Shown: in pieces, positions 13,014-25,354 of the stretch
How positions within the stretch are numbered: the stretch's first letter is position 1
How the letters are laid out: the number at the start of each line of letters is the position of its first letter
Source: Serilophus lunatus
Taxonomy: Eukaryota; Chordata; Aves; Passeriformes; Eurylaimidae
Assembly: GCA_013399895.1 (NCBI GenBank)
Contig: VXBA01003830.1
Location: forward strand, 258,546 to 322,545
Direction: 5' to 3'
Length of the DNA stretch: 64,000 nt
Position numbers and translations under genes: made by a program
Notes under the pieces: generated by a model
Database searches by the model: none
Seen by the model: only the letters and a program-made list of their open reading frames with translations
What the model was told of the DNA's origin: nothing

Positions 13014-14556
13014 AAATATATATATAGTGGGGAATTCTAGAACATGGTTTTGAAACAAACTACAAGAGGGTAAACTGACAGCTGATCTTTCAAGAATGGA
13101 CAGGTTGTAGGGGTTTTTGTTTGCTTTCCTACAAATTGGAGATTAATTATTCAGGGAAAAAATCCCAGTGAGAGCCAGAAAACACTTTTGCTTGGTGAGA
13201 TAATAATCTCACAGTTTCGACTGTAACTTTGCTGTCTGAGAGCTGTGCCCTGATGCTTTTGTCAGGTTGCCTTGGCTCCCAGCACCCAGTAACCTTTGTG
13301 TTTGAAGGCAGCCACCAAGTGTCCCTTCCATCAATAAATGAAACACCTGCTGGCTTTCCATCATGTTCTGTAGACCTGTGATCTCTTCCATTACTCCTTT
13401 TCATCATTTTGTTCCTTCATAGAGGTTGTTGATCAGAAAAGCCTGCAGAATCTGATGGGATAATTCTTAACTCTCAAATGTGATTCTATGTGTAGTTTTT
13501 CAACCAGTTATGCATTCACCACAGGAAAAAAACCAGAACAAAACACACAATTCCCCCCGTCCCCCCAGTCATAAAGCATTAAACTTCCAATTGATCTTAA
13601 TAATGTTCCTAGTTTAATTATATGAGGAAGAGAAGAAAGATCACAGTCATGAAGTCAGTGCTTACAGTGTGATGACAAAGACAGGATTCTTTAGTGGTCA
13701 AAATTGTCATCTACCAATAGACTTACCTCCTTCTGCACCAACAGAGATAAAAGGCTGACTTCCAAATGACACAGCTTAGCTAAGGGCATACAAATAACAT
13801 CCTAAATAAAAGTGCAATTATAAGCTAGAGAAAAAGCACTGTTGAGATGGTGTTTGTAATTTGGAAGGTATTTGGAGTTTTCTCTGAGTTTGTTAAACAG
13901 TGCAGTGCTGGTACCTGGGCTGGCTGGGTTGCTTAAGAGTAAATATGGGTTTGGATTTGGAAGCTGAAATCATAAGTGTGATCAGTGATGAAAGAATTAG
14001 GAAAAGGCTGCTGGTATAATCTTACAGAAATTGCCAGAAACATAAAAGGAATCTTTTGAGCAGTGATCACATACCAAATAACTTTATAGGCTCTAATCTA
14101 ACTGCCAAAAAAATTAACATCCTTCCTGACAGTGTTTCCCATTTGCCTCTCTTGACCCATAGAAGCTGAATCTCCTTCTGATTCCTATCAAGTCATTTAT
14201 TTGACAAAAATCAAGATTCACTCATCAAAAACAGAGACACACCACAATAAAACTTTTCTACATTATAGCAAAACCAGGCCAAAGTAAATTAGCAGGGCAA
14301 GTAAAGGTAACATGGACTCTAAAATAGCACCAAAGGCTAATTGTTATCCTCTGTATATCATTAGATCATGGATACAACCTATATTGCACCTCATAGACTT
14401 GGATGGCAAGATTTGACTTTTGAGTTTTACTGAAAATGCGTTTCGACTGTGTTTTTTTTCTCTCCTATTGTTTTTTTTTCTCTACAGACCAGTGGCCTGC
14501 ATGAATTAAATACCTGATGGTGTGTAACTAACTGGGCAGTAGCAGTAGCTTAGCAA

Positions 14557-14574
14557 CATCAGCTAGTGCTGATG
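14557..14574. repeat. Small hairpin (7-bp arms, 4-nt loop)
   Basis: CATCAGC and GCTGATG are perfect inverted arms around TAGT. It is short enough to be chance. No pre-miRNA-length extension of the stem is visible. Confidence 0.6.
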
Positions 14575-15404
14575 CCAAAGAACAGTGTTGGCTTTCATCA
14601 TTTTAAAATGCCAGCTGGTCCTTTAATAGTTTTTCTATATTTAGAGATTAATTGGTAATCGTGTTTTACCTTGTAAACCTAGGTTGGATTTCACTATCAA
14701 ATTGTTTGATAAAGAATTTTGGAGGCTCAGAAGTTTTTAACTGTAGGCATTGATAGAAGATATAGGAAGGGCATGGAAATGACTGTAAATCCCTGATTGA
14801 GGTGTTCTTGCTGAGAATCTCCAGTGCCCGGTGCAGCAGAATGGATGCTGTTCAATTTGTGCATTCAACACTCCTGCTAATTTGTTCCCTGATGCTGTCT
14901 GTCTTTCAGTGTTCCTCTGTCACTTTTTATATATGCTTTGATCCCTGGTCAAACTAATCCTTGAGTCCTTTTTCCCTTTTTTTTTTTTTGGACAGTTATG
15001 TCTCCTTCATACTGAAGTATTAGTATCCTCTTTCTATGGATTGTGTTAGTTTTCAAGCAGTGTTAGAACTTTCTCATTTGAAAACATCTTTTAATTTCCT
15101 GTTTGAAATACTTGTTTTTAATTTGTCAAGCTTCTTAGGTTGTTGTACCACCATGTCTCTCAACTTCAGGTCATGTGTGGATAGTTACTGTGCCTCCACA
15201 GTAATGTGTGGGTTCGGATGCGCTTTTTCCAAATGAATTATGCAATTAATGCCACACTGTGACTTGATTCATCTTATGGATCTCTCTAAACATGCAGAGT
15301 GGATAAGACTAAACTGGAAATTGTGCTCCAGCAGCATCTCCAATGCTGTCTAGCTCTGAATGGGTGTTTAACCCATGGGCTCAGACTAGAGCCAGACCTG
15401 CATT

Positions 15405-15553
15405 TTAAAAAAACCCAACAAAACAAACAAATTCCACCCCACCAACCAGCCAAAAAACCAGTCTAATCCCCACACCCTACCACAAAACAAACAAGCCCCC
15501 ACAAACAACTAAACCTAAAACAAACCCACCCACCCCCAGCCTCACCAAGCAAA
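15405..15553. repeat. A/C-rich low-complexity tract, about 150 bp
   Basis: The plus strand is almost entirely A and C with scattered T and G. It contains many AAACAAAC, CCCACC and CCAACC motifs. In composition it is the strand complement of the G/T tract at 12861-13013, about 2.4 kb upstream, and similar in length. The two do not align closely by eye, so they look like independent low-complexity tracts or badly decayed copies in opposite orientation. Confidence 0.85.
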
Positions 15554-18500
15554 CAGTGCTCCTGAAATGTGGATGGTGTGGATTTCAGCTTCCCAACAGC
15601 ATCTGTTCACTGGCAGCTCAGTTCCCGTTGGCCCGCACTGTTTGTGGGTGTAGGCACTGCTGTTACAAACACGGGCTTCTTGTAACGTACACACTCCCTC
15701 TCCTAATCTCACACAAGTTTTTTGAGTGGCAGAAACTCTCAGATGGTGATTTGGGTGTTGTTTGTGCCGCTCTGGTGCTCTCTGGTGTTTCTATAGGCTA
15801 TGCTTAGTTGGAGGACTCAAATTTATCTCAGTAGTTTTTGTTAATTCTGATTTGCATTCATACCCTGGAATATCTGGTTGTAACTATCATTTTTTGCAAA
15901 AATCCCAGAGCTGTTTTTTATAGAAAAGATTGGAGAACTTTTCATGAAAAAAGCTTTCCTATTAGCTAATGTCCTGGTATTTTCACTTTGTTGATAGAAC
16001 AAGCTTTACATGTCCATCTTCAGCTTTAGGCACTTTTGTCTTCCTGTTCTAGTCCCGACATGATCCTCTTGCCATCCTGTAAGAATCGGACTGTCTGTAG
16101 TTCATTAGAGCTGCTCTTGGTAGTAGATGTAACAGCTGTCATTGAAATGATTTTTTAATAAGCATGTGGGATGTTTCATGTTTGTAAATCTGCCAGTTAT
16201 GAATATTTGCACGTGATGTCTGGTTCTAGTCTCTCTCTTATTGTTCCTCAGATGAATTACTGTACAAATACTTGGAGAAAATTACTTTCTCTTGTGTTTA
16301 TATAACACAGCTAAATAGATTTATAAATTGGGAGTTGGTAGTATGCATCTAAAGTCGTGTTTGACTCAACAGCAGAAATTTACCTTTAAGTATTTAAAGA
16401 TTTTCCAGTTAGAAGTCTTCTGCTTTGATGTAAAGATATTTGGTGTGCAACAGAGAAGAAATTACAGCCTTTTACTGAAAGATAAGCAGTATTATAAATT
16501 CATATATGTAGGTAGTTTGTCATTTTCAGGATACAGAAAAATCAAGATTCATATTTTCAGAATAGTTTAGAAGTATTATGTGATTTCCACTCCGTGTTGA
16601 ATCTTATTTTCTTGATCTGCTTTGAATATTCTAGGCAGGAACTGTATTTCAGCTAATATCACCATTGGATAAGCTAGTAGTTTTTTTTTTCCCATGTGAA
16701 ATGTGGAGATGGATTTTATAGCTTAAAAATGACAGGCCATAACAGCATACAGAAAGACAGTTTACTTGCCTCCCTGAAGCCTCACTAAATGCACAGTAAA
16801 CCCCATGTTTTTCATTTTCAAATATTGACAGTAAGTTCTAGGAAAGCTCTTTGATGTCCTGCACAGACTGACTCACTAAAATGCTCAGTATGAAGGCTTA
16901 GCTGGAGCTCAGGATTTCTTTATTGCTAAAAGTGCCTCTTGCAGACTGCAGAGAAATAAGGAAAGGTGAGTAGTTAGGAGAAAAAATACAGTTGAGAGGT
17001 TCTGTATTTGGGAACCATAAAATCATGCCGAGGGACTGATTTGAGAAAGCTTCTTTTGTTGATCACCTGTCTTGGAGATGCTGAGGTAGGAAAGGACTGG
17101 CTTTCTTTGGCTTACCCAAGTTGTAAATCAATTTGAATGAACTTTTCCAACCAGATTTGAGGAATTTAGTTCTGTTACTCCTTACAGAACCAGTTGATAG
17201 ACTAGAGAATATTTAAGAATGTGGCAAGCTGCTTTTCCTTTGATTATTTGTAGATGAACCTGGTTTTGGTTTTGTTTCCCTGGGTTATAATTGCTAAATA
17301 GGAAGTTTAGTGCCAACTTCCAAATCGTGCATGTGATTATTAATTTTTTTGAGTACCCATAACCTTTCTGCCAGGATGGGAGACAAGAACTTCAGCAAAG
17401 ACATGAGTACCAAATACTGGCTTTTCACTCTCCTATTTCAGGAAGATATTTTAAAGAATATGATGACTTTTTATATGAGTTTGCTGTCAGTGAGATAACA
17501 AGAACTTGTGGATTCTGGAGCACAGTGTATATCATAAAATCATAGAAATAGAACTTCAGTATGATGCAATTTAAACTCTTGTCATCTGGGAGTTTTCACC
17601 ATAGCAAAAGACTTAAAACTAATTTCCCTGGGGTGCTGTTGCTCAATGCTTGTTTTAATTCAGTCTGTGATACCGTAAGAACTTGTAAACATTGTTGTAC
17701 CCGAGGATTCAGAAGATTATGTGGAAGTGGGTGACCTTGTCAAAAGCCTGTTTACAATTTAAGGTTCTGTAAGTATAACAATGGGAGATATTGGGAAAAC
17801 TTAGCTACTATTTCAAGAAAAGTACCTAAGTAATTTTTGCTGTTTTGTATTTGTGTGCTATGCCTGTCTTGTAGGTGCAATGCCTTTTCATACTGAAATA
17901 CTTTAAGTAGTATAGATAACCATGTCAGACACCTGTTAATCATTTACTTCAAATGGTGTTTCCCAGCCTCTCTCCATGGACAATTGTGGAATGCAGAGGT
18001 TTTAAGTTAGTATAGATGATGTTTAGTCTAGGTTTAAATGTCTATAGTCACTGTTACTATACCTCACCACCACACATTCTGTACTTGCAGCCCAGCAGAG
18101 CAGAAACACTTGGGTGGTATTTTATCTCTGCTGAAGAAAACTTTGTTGCCAGTTGTCTGGAGTTGGCTGGCACAACAGATCAGATTTTGTTTGTTTTTCA
18201 CAAGTACAGGGAAGTACCATTTAGAAATAAAACTTACATTTTCAGATACCTCTTTCTTTACGTTGAAGATACTGGTGTTTTAGGTAGGTTGTGTTAATAT
18301 GAAACACTTCTTTGATTGTTGTAGATTGGGACTACGCTCATGTCTCAAAAATACATTACACAGTTGAAGACTATAGAAGCTGTTTGCATTACAAAAAACC
18401 TAAAAAAAACCACCTCTGGAATGTATCATTAATGGATGTAGAAATTTCCTGCCCTTGGCATTTCCAAGCCTACCTCCTGCCTTACAGAAGCACTAAACTA

Positions 18501-19127
18501 TTGCAAGCCATTCTTTAATATTCAAGTTTTGTTTATTTTTGTTGCCCTTCTTTCAGAGCCCTCTGTTACTTATACATTCTTTGACAGACAGTTGACATTT
18601 GGATTTATCAAGGTACCTGATATGTCTTAACAAATAAATTCCTTTTTCTGCGTTACATGAATTGTGATATTTCTTTTAAAGACAAACATTGAGTAACTTT
18701 GAAAATGAGATCTTTTGGGTACAAACAGTAGTAAATGTGTGTTGGAACAATTTATGCTTTGCTGTTTTATTGAGGGTGGCAGAAGATTTCCTGTACTGTC
18801 GATAGATCTCAAATAGTCATCTATTAAACAGGTAAGTTATAAAATGTGGGATGTTTTTCTTAGATATCATCAGGATTGTAGTATTGGCACCATGTTTTTG
18901 GAAGTTCAGACAGCATAATGCTAAGGAAGGTTGGTGGGAGGGGGGCGAGGAGCGCTCACTGTGTTTAACTTCAGGGATTTAATCTAGATACCCATTTTCT
19001 AAACCTATGGTCTTTGTCTAGTGGAATGTCCAAAAGCATCCTAAAAAGTGGCTTATTGCCTTTGAATATGCAGTGGTTCAGCACTTTGACATGTAAATTA
19101 CAGTTTTGGTGTGGCCTTTCTTGTGCT

Positions 19128-19151
19128 TAGTAATAACCTGGGTTATTACTA
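19128..19151. repeat. Near-perfect 24-bp inverted repeat
   Basis: TAGTAATAACC and GGTTATTACTA form 11-bp perfect arms around a two-base centre (TG). The right arm is followed by further TATTATTACTATAA sequence. It can form a tight hairpin or cruciform. No miRNA-like longer stem extends beyond it. Confidence 0.85.
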
Positions 19152-19841
19152 TATTATTACTATAATAAGCTGTTGTGAACTTTTATCATATCTTGAGAAG
19201 CAGCAGGGGATTACTTGTATGTTTTCAGAGCAGTGATTTTTTTTCTCTGCTGAGGGAATAGAATAAGATGTTAATTGGGCAGGCAGCAGTGCCAGGTTTC
19301 ACTGAGCACGGGCTGCATAACTGCTGGAACAGAAACAAGGAAGTTTTGTAGTCTGCATCACTTGTCACAAATTACCCCCCCTGTGAATTGTGCATTCTGT
19401 CATGCAGAATCTCTGTTGCTTCTCCCTAGTTTCACTGATCATTCACATGTATTTTCTGAAGTTTTCAGAATATATCTGCATAAGATATAGCTCAGCTTTC
19501 ATGACAAATTTCCAGCTTTAAAGGGGATACATTTTCAGCTATGCATCAGAATATTTTGAATTTTGATAAAGTCACTTCTGTATCTCAAGTGCATTATTAT
19601 TTTTTGGCTGATTGCTAGAAAAAAAATGATGTATTTGCCTGCACTTATACTAATAGTTAGAGCATTGCTTTTAGTTTTAATGATGTTTTTAAATTGGGTT
19701 TTCATTACATTTTTCTGACTTCACCACTGTGGTTTCATGACTTCACTGCTCTAGGCCTCTGCTTTTTGTATCCCATTTCTCCAATTCCTACCTGCTGCAG
19801 AACTCACTCTTTAAGCAGTTATTTGCTTTTACTCTCTTTTC

Positions 19842-19858
19842 TGTGTGTGTGTGTGTGT
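19842..19858. repeat. Short (TG)n microsatellite
   Basis: About eight TG dinucleotides run up to 19858 and are followed by an A-rich, C-poor stretch. It is intronic. Confidence 0.85.
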
Positions 19859-22800
19859 TTAAAAGCAAGGAAACAAAAAACTACCACCAACAAAACCAAA
19901 CTCCCTCTGAGTTGACAGTGCTGTATATCTCTTGTCTTGGTAATCCACTTTATTCTGCTACTGTTGCTAATTTCCATGTCTCTGAGAAAGGAAACAGGAT
20001 AGGAAGTCTAGAGGGGAGACACAGGAGAGATTTTGTTGGGGTTTTTTTTTTCTTGTTCTGGACAGCATTAGCAGTTTTACTGTCTCTCCTGCAGTTTTAC
20101 TGTGCTCTGGACAGCAACTGGCCTGCAAATTGATCAATACTATTCATCAGTACTGTTTCATACAAAGCTGTATTGGAATTTTAGGGCAACTTGATTTTGA
20201 GGTCTTTCTGTAAAATAAAGACTGAAAAAATGAGGGCTGCTTCCCTGTGTTTCTCACTTGTTTGGTTCTTTTTACCAATGTATGGATAAATAAGTTCTGT
20301 GTCCTTCAAAGCACTTATTAGCATTGTGAAAAGGTAATGAAAACACATTAGAACTTAAATGAGGGTCCCTCTACCATCAGCAAGTGTCTGTGGCAGTTTC
20401 CATAGGAGGAATATTAGGATACAGATTAAGAGCAGGTTTAGGTAGCTACAAATGAGATGAATTATTGATCTATAAATATGTCTTTTCTGAAATGATTTTG
20501 AAAAAGTACAGTAGAACTTGTTTATTACAACATGTTAAAAGCAGAAGCTGACTTGGTGTATGTTCCAAGTTCATTAAATTTTGCAGCGTTACAGTGAATT
20601 AGCAAAGAACTGTCTTAGTTTGCAGAGTCTGAAGCACGTGAAAGGTGAGATGACCTACTTAAGTGACAAAATTTGTGTTTTTCAGAATTGGGACACCTAC
20701 TATTGGCAAAAAGACCAAAACTTTCCAGCTTTTTCCTCTGTATTTTTTCTCTGATGCTCTCTCTCAATTTTATTTCTCTTCATGTCATTAGACCTTCCAG
20801 TAGTTTATACCTTTAGTCTTTAACTGTCTGACTGTTCATAACCCTATGAAAAACGTTATGTGGCATTATGGTGTATGAGACTGGTTTTGCCATTCCAAGG
20901 TTAAAGCAGGGTTTAATGCTGTGTGGCGTTACAAAGATTCTGTACTGTCTGGGAGCAGAATTTGCAAGGAGTAGGATGAAAATTCTGAAGGAAGTGGGAT
21001 GAGAAGACATAGATGAAAGTTCCTTTATGTACTTAAATACAGAAGTGGCTGAGAATGTAATACTTTTTTCCTACCTCAGGAAACAAAAGTATTGTCATTT
21101 TTAGAGACTAATTGAAGTTTTTCACTAGAATTTATTGAGGGAATTGTTAAAATGAAAGAGACTCCCAATCCACATTAATACTGACTGAATGCTGGAGATA
21201 TCATTTGTTCCTGACAGCCCTCATCATTCTTTACTATTCAGTTTCTTTCTTCCTCTTTCTTTAAGGAGTATTTAATGAAGCAGAAGCTGTGATTAATTGA
21301 TGATATCCCTGCCATCTTAGAGATCAAATTCAAGTTCTATTATAATTCCCTGTTTCTGTGTGTCCCAGGCCTCTTCTACCAATCCCTTTGACTCCAGAAT
21401 CAGCAAAAGTGTATTTTGTTTGGTCTTTGATACTCTGATCTCATTATCTGGGCTAATCTTGTGTCTAGTCCTGCAGCTGAGAAGTGCTGATGGCTAACAA
21501 GGCTCTGAATCCATGCAGTTGCTGTCCACCTCTGATTTAGTTGCTCAGCTGGGGCTCAAGTGACTGCAACCACTTTGTGTTTCTGGGGAATGCGCTGGGT
21601 CCTTCGAAGTGATTTTGCTCTGAGAGACGCTTAAAATTTCTTCATGTTCCACTGGTACTGTCAGGGTGTTACATCAAAACTGCCATATTCCAGGTCTAGA
21701 GCTTTGGTGCAATTCACCCGTATTTTGGTTATTTGTTCTTGTAGAATGAGGCACTTGATATTCAGGCCTGTCTTGTATTCAGGCCAATTTAGCATTTGTC
21801 AGCTGTGCAACATGCATTTAACAAAAACTAAATACAAATGCCAAATTATGCATGTGCACCCATGGACTGGCTTGAGGCTCATTTATTGGAGCTATCTGTA
21901 GTCTCATTTTTATACTCATCTAAAGAGAAGAGCTAGATGAGATTTTTTTAAAAAATTGATTTACAGATTGCTTTATGGTTGTTATGTTTCATTCTGTCTG
22001 CACTGAGATAATTTCCCAGTGACCTAGTCAGATGCTGTATAAATAAAGATGAGTTGTAGGGGGAAAAGATCTCTGGATGAGTTACTGGACAAGTTACTCT
22101 TTTTCTGGCACTCAGATTATGTTGAAGAGACTGTAACCAACAGGATTCACTTTTGTAAAATTAGATCTGCACTTTTCTTTTTAGATGGAAAGGAATGTAA
22201 CTGTAGTCGTAAGTAACTTGGCACAAAGTCAGCGAAAGGTTTGGGATAAGCTGAAGAACTTAATTTTACAGACCGAGCCTGGAAGTTCCTCTTGTTTCTA
22301 AATTTTCTTAGTTTTAGATTTGGCTGTAATTTTTTTCTTTTGGTGTAGAAACATTTTCCCTACAAGTATTACTTAGGTTTCTTGTTTTGGTGTTTAACAT
22401 CATTATGAAAAGGACTTCTGAAAGATACATTCAGTTGACACTACTAAGTTACCCTAAAATGAAATAAAAGACTGCTTTTTCTTTTGTTTACACAAAATAA
22501 GAGCATAATTTTTTCTTACTATAATAATTGTAATTTTGTTTTGCAAGCATTCGTAAGAATTTTAAGCAGCTGTGATTTGCAAGCGGTATCTTTCTTGGCC
22601 GTGATGATGGCTTGCAAATTTGCTTTGTTTCCTCATAATATTAAATAGAAATCACAGGTGTTTGGGAGGCTGTTGTAGTTGTATAGTCTGTTAGAAATAA
22701 TGATTTTCTCAATCAAAAATTATGTTGCTGCTTCCTACTGAAAATCAGAATGAAACATTGATATTTTGGGGGCTGACTTGGATATTTTTGTGGTAGTTGG

Positions 22801-22932
22801 GGCAGATTTGAGAAGTTTAGGGACCAGTATATCTACATTATTGAATTTGTCTGCTGAAAGGATTCCCTTCACTTTTTCTAAAACAGTGTCCTCCAAACTC
22901 TTAACCAAGTATTCATGAATGTTCATCATAGA

Positions 22933-22958
22933 CTGTTGAATAAATGAAGATTCAACAG
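22933..22958. repeat. Hairpin with 9-bp perfect arms and 8-nt loop
   Basis: CTGTTGAAT at 22933-22941 is the exact reverse complement of ATTCAACAG at 22950-22958, with an 8-base A/G-rich loop. The stem does not extend further. It has no known function. Confidence 0.8.
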
Positions 22959-24155
22959 AGAACTGTATTTAAATATTCTATATATTTTCACACAAAAAAA
23001 ATAAAAGCAATCTTTTAGTTAGTTCCTTTAGTTTAGTTTATGACTGCATCTGTTATATCCATTATTTCTTCCTGCAGTCTGAACTTTTATGTGTTAGGGC
23101 TCTTGCAAGTTTGGCGTATTCTTCTTTTCCTTTTGACGTGTGAATAATTTAAAGCAAATTCTCTGATACTAAGGAAATAATCCCTTATTTTCATGAATTG
23201 CTATCCCTCATATCTTTGTGAGGTAACATTTTGACAGTTATATTCCCACTGAAGATGTCGCCAAAATGTTCTGTCTGGATTCTTGAAGACAAAAAGGCTT
23301 CATAAAGGCATTGAAAGAAAGCCTTGCTTGTTTGTATGTTTTTGTACCTTTTTTGCAGCTTCAGTAAAATGGTACTATACTTAGTCTAAAGGAGAAATAT
23401 TTATGCTTTAGTTCCTTAGCAGCATGAGAGAAGAAAGTTAAAAATTATTTCAAAGAAAAATAAAGAGATGTGTGTTGTTCTGTACACCTGTGCTCTGTTT
23501 TGTTCCACCAATAGTGACAGTGCAGAAGGTCTCTTCAGAGTGAAAGCCAGGCTGAAAGCATGGAGAGCAAAGTAATTTGTAGTAGAAACTCTCACTGAAG
23601 TGTATCAGATAGACAGAATATGCTTTGTTTTGGTTTGTTTTGGTGTTGGGCAAAGCTGAGAGGAGTTTCCCTAGAGAAAAAAAAAAACCTGCAGTTTTAG
23701 TCTGAAGAGTTCCTTTGCCTAGAGGGGAAAAAAGTCATTAGAGAGATTCCCAGCCATTGATGATAAGTGGCTTACTGGTAAATAAACTCTGAAGGGAAAT
23801 GACACATTTATTTTGGTGGTTCTGTTTATTTTTTGGTGTGGGTTTGTTTTTTGGGATTTTTTTTTTGATAAGCTGAAAGACTAAAGCTGTGTCCCAGACC
23901 AATCTGATCTGGTTGTCTTGTGTTCCTATATATTGTAGACTGATTTTTGTATTGCTGCTCTCCCACTTTAACAGTTGTATACAGTAATACTAAATGTTAT
24001 TTGTGATTATTTCCCAAGTACCTTTTTTGGGTTGCCTGCCTATTTAAAATAATAGCTGCCACACTCAGAACTTCTGTGTCCACTTCATTAGAATGGACCC
24101 GAGTATGGAGAGGCTGACTTGACACCATGATAATACAGACACAATGACAGGAGGC

Positions 24156-24172
24156 AGACACTTAAAGTGTCT
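24156..24172. repeat. 17-bp palindrome with single-base centre
   Basis: AGACACTT and AAGTGTCT are perfect 8-bp inverted arms around one A. The core CACTTAAAGTG resembles an NK2-type homeodomain site (CACTT/AAGTG) on both strands. That resemblance is pattern matching only. Confidence 0.7.
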
Positions 24173-25339
24173 TAAACTTCTAAATCCTGCATTTGTGCTG
24201 TAGGCAAGAGACACTTGAGTAACAAGTGACTTGTGACAAGCATGGAGTGTAATAGTGAAAACCCAATACCTGTGCAGTTATTTGTGGACTTGCTCTAAGA
24301 AAAGTCACTTTAATTTCTGTTGCATCAAGGATGGTGAAAAGCTCTTGTTTATAGGAATACTACTGTAGAGGGAAAAGATAAGAAATATCTATGTCTCCTA
24401 GTAATGGCTGAAAAATTCCCTTATGAACTAGAGAAAACATTGATTTTTTGATGCATTTCACTGGCAGACTCTCACAATTCATTTGCAGTGAATCCGAATG
24501 GGATGTTAAAACCGTTTTCTAATGACTTCACCACTGATTCTTATGCTACAAAACAACTGCAAATAAATAATTGAAATAGTGCTGTCCCTTATTTCACTGT
24601 ACCTGCGTAACTGCAGTCTTATCTCTGGCCTCTCTTGTAGCTCAAGCTATCAGACAATCTAAAGCAGGTTTTTAGGTGGCTATTTCCAAATGGAAAACAG
24701 CTAAGCTTTCTTTCTTGAGGATGACAGAAAAATACAGTGAAGGTATAATCTTTAATTGTGTTGAGGTTCTTTTGTATTTAGGTTACTGGGTTTAAAGGCT
24801 GACCCTTTTTATGGTGCTCTGAGAAAGTACCATGTTTCAAAGGTGTCTTAAGTTTGTGAGACTCTCTAGGTCAGGAAGACATTCTTTTAAACAGTTCTCT
24901 GTGATGTGATTCATGAACAGGGAAAGTGATACCAAAAAAGAAAAGGCATTCATCGCTTTGTGATTTATACTAGCAAGTCCTTCTGTTACTCTGTCATTTA
25001 TTATGCAATATTTTAATATTAATGTTTTATTATTGCTGGCCAGAGCAGCATTTGAAGAGTTCCATCTCTCTTTGCATTCTTCAGCTTAAAAGTAAAACTT
25101 TTGTCAGATGATGACTCCAAACATGGAAAGATAGTGAGAAGAGGTGCAGGATGCAAAGCTAAAGTTACCAGCTCGTTCTGTTATAAGCTTTTAACTTCAG
25201 TAAAACCAAGCATGTTTTGTGAAAAGACAAATGACATCTTATGTCCTGGAATACCATCCTATTCTCTTTTGGGTTTTGAGATCTAACTATCAAAACTTCC
25301 TAATTAAAATGGAATCTAAGTGCCAAAATCACAAGTCAG

Positions 25340-25354
25340 TTTTTTTTTTTTTTT
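25340..25354. repeat. T15 homopolymer
   Basis: An uninterrupted run of 15 T is followed by AGGCTG. It looks like a polypyrimidine tract plus AG, but no coding exon follows. It is simple sequence. Confidence 0.9.

Noticed and set aside
17531..17560. ATCATAAAATCATAGAAATAG, resembling the octamer tail of a reversed CR1 element
   Set aside because: The sequence that should follow a CR1 tail (conserved 3' untranslated body) is not recognisable, so two imperfect octamers are insufficient evidence.
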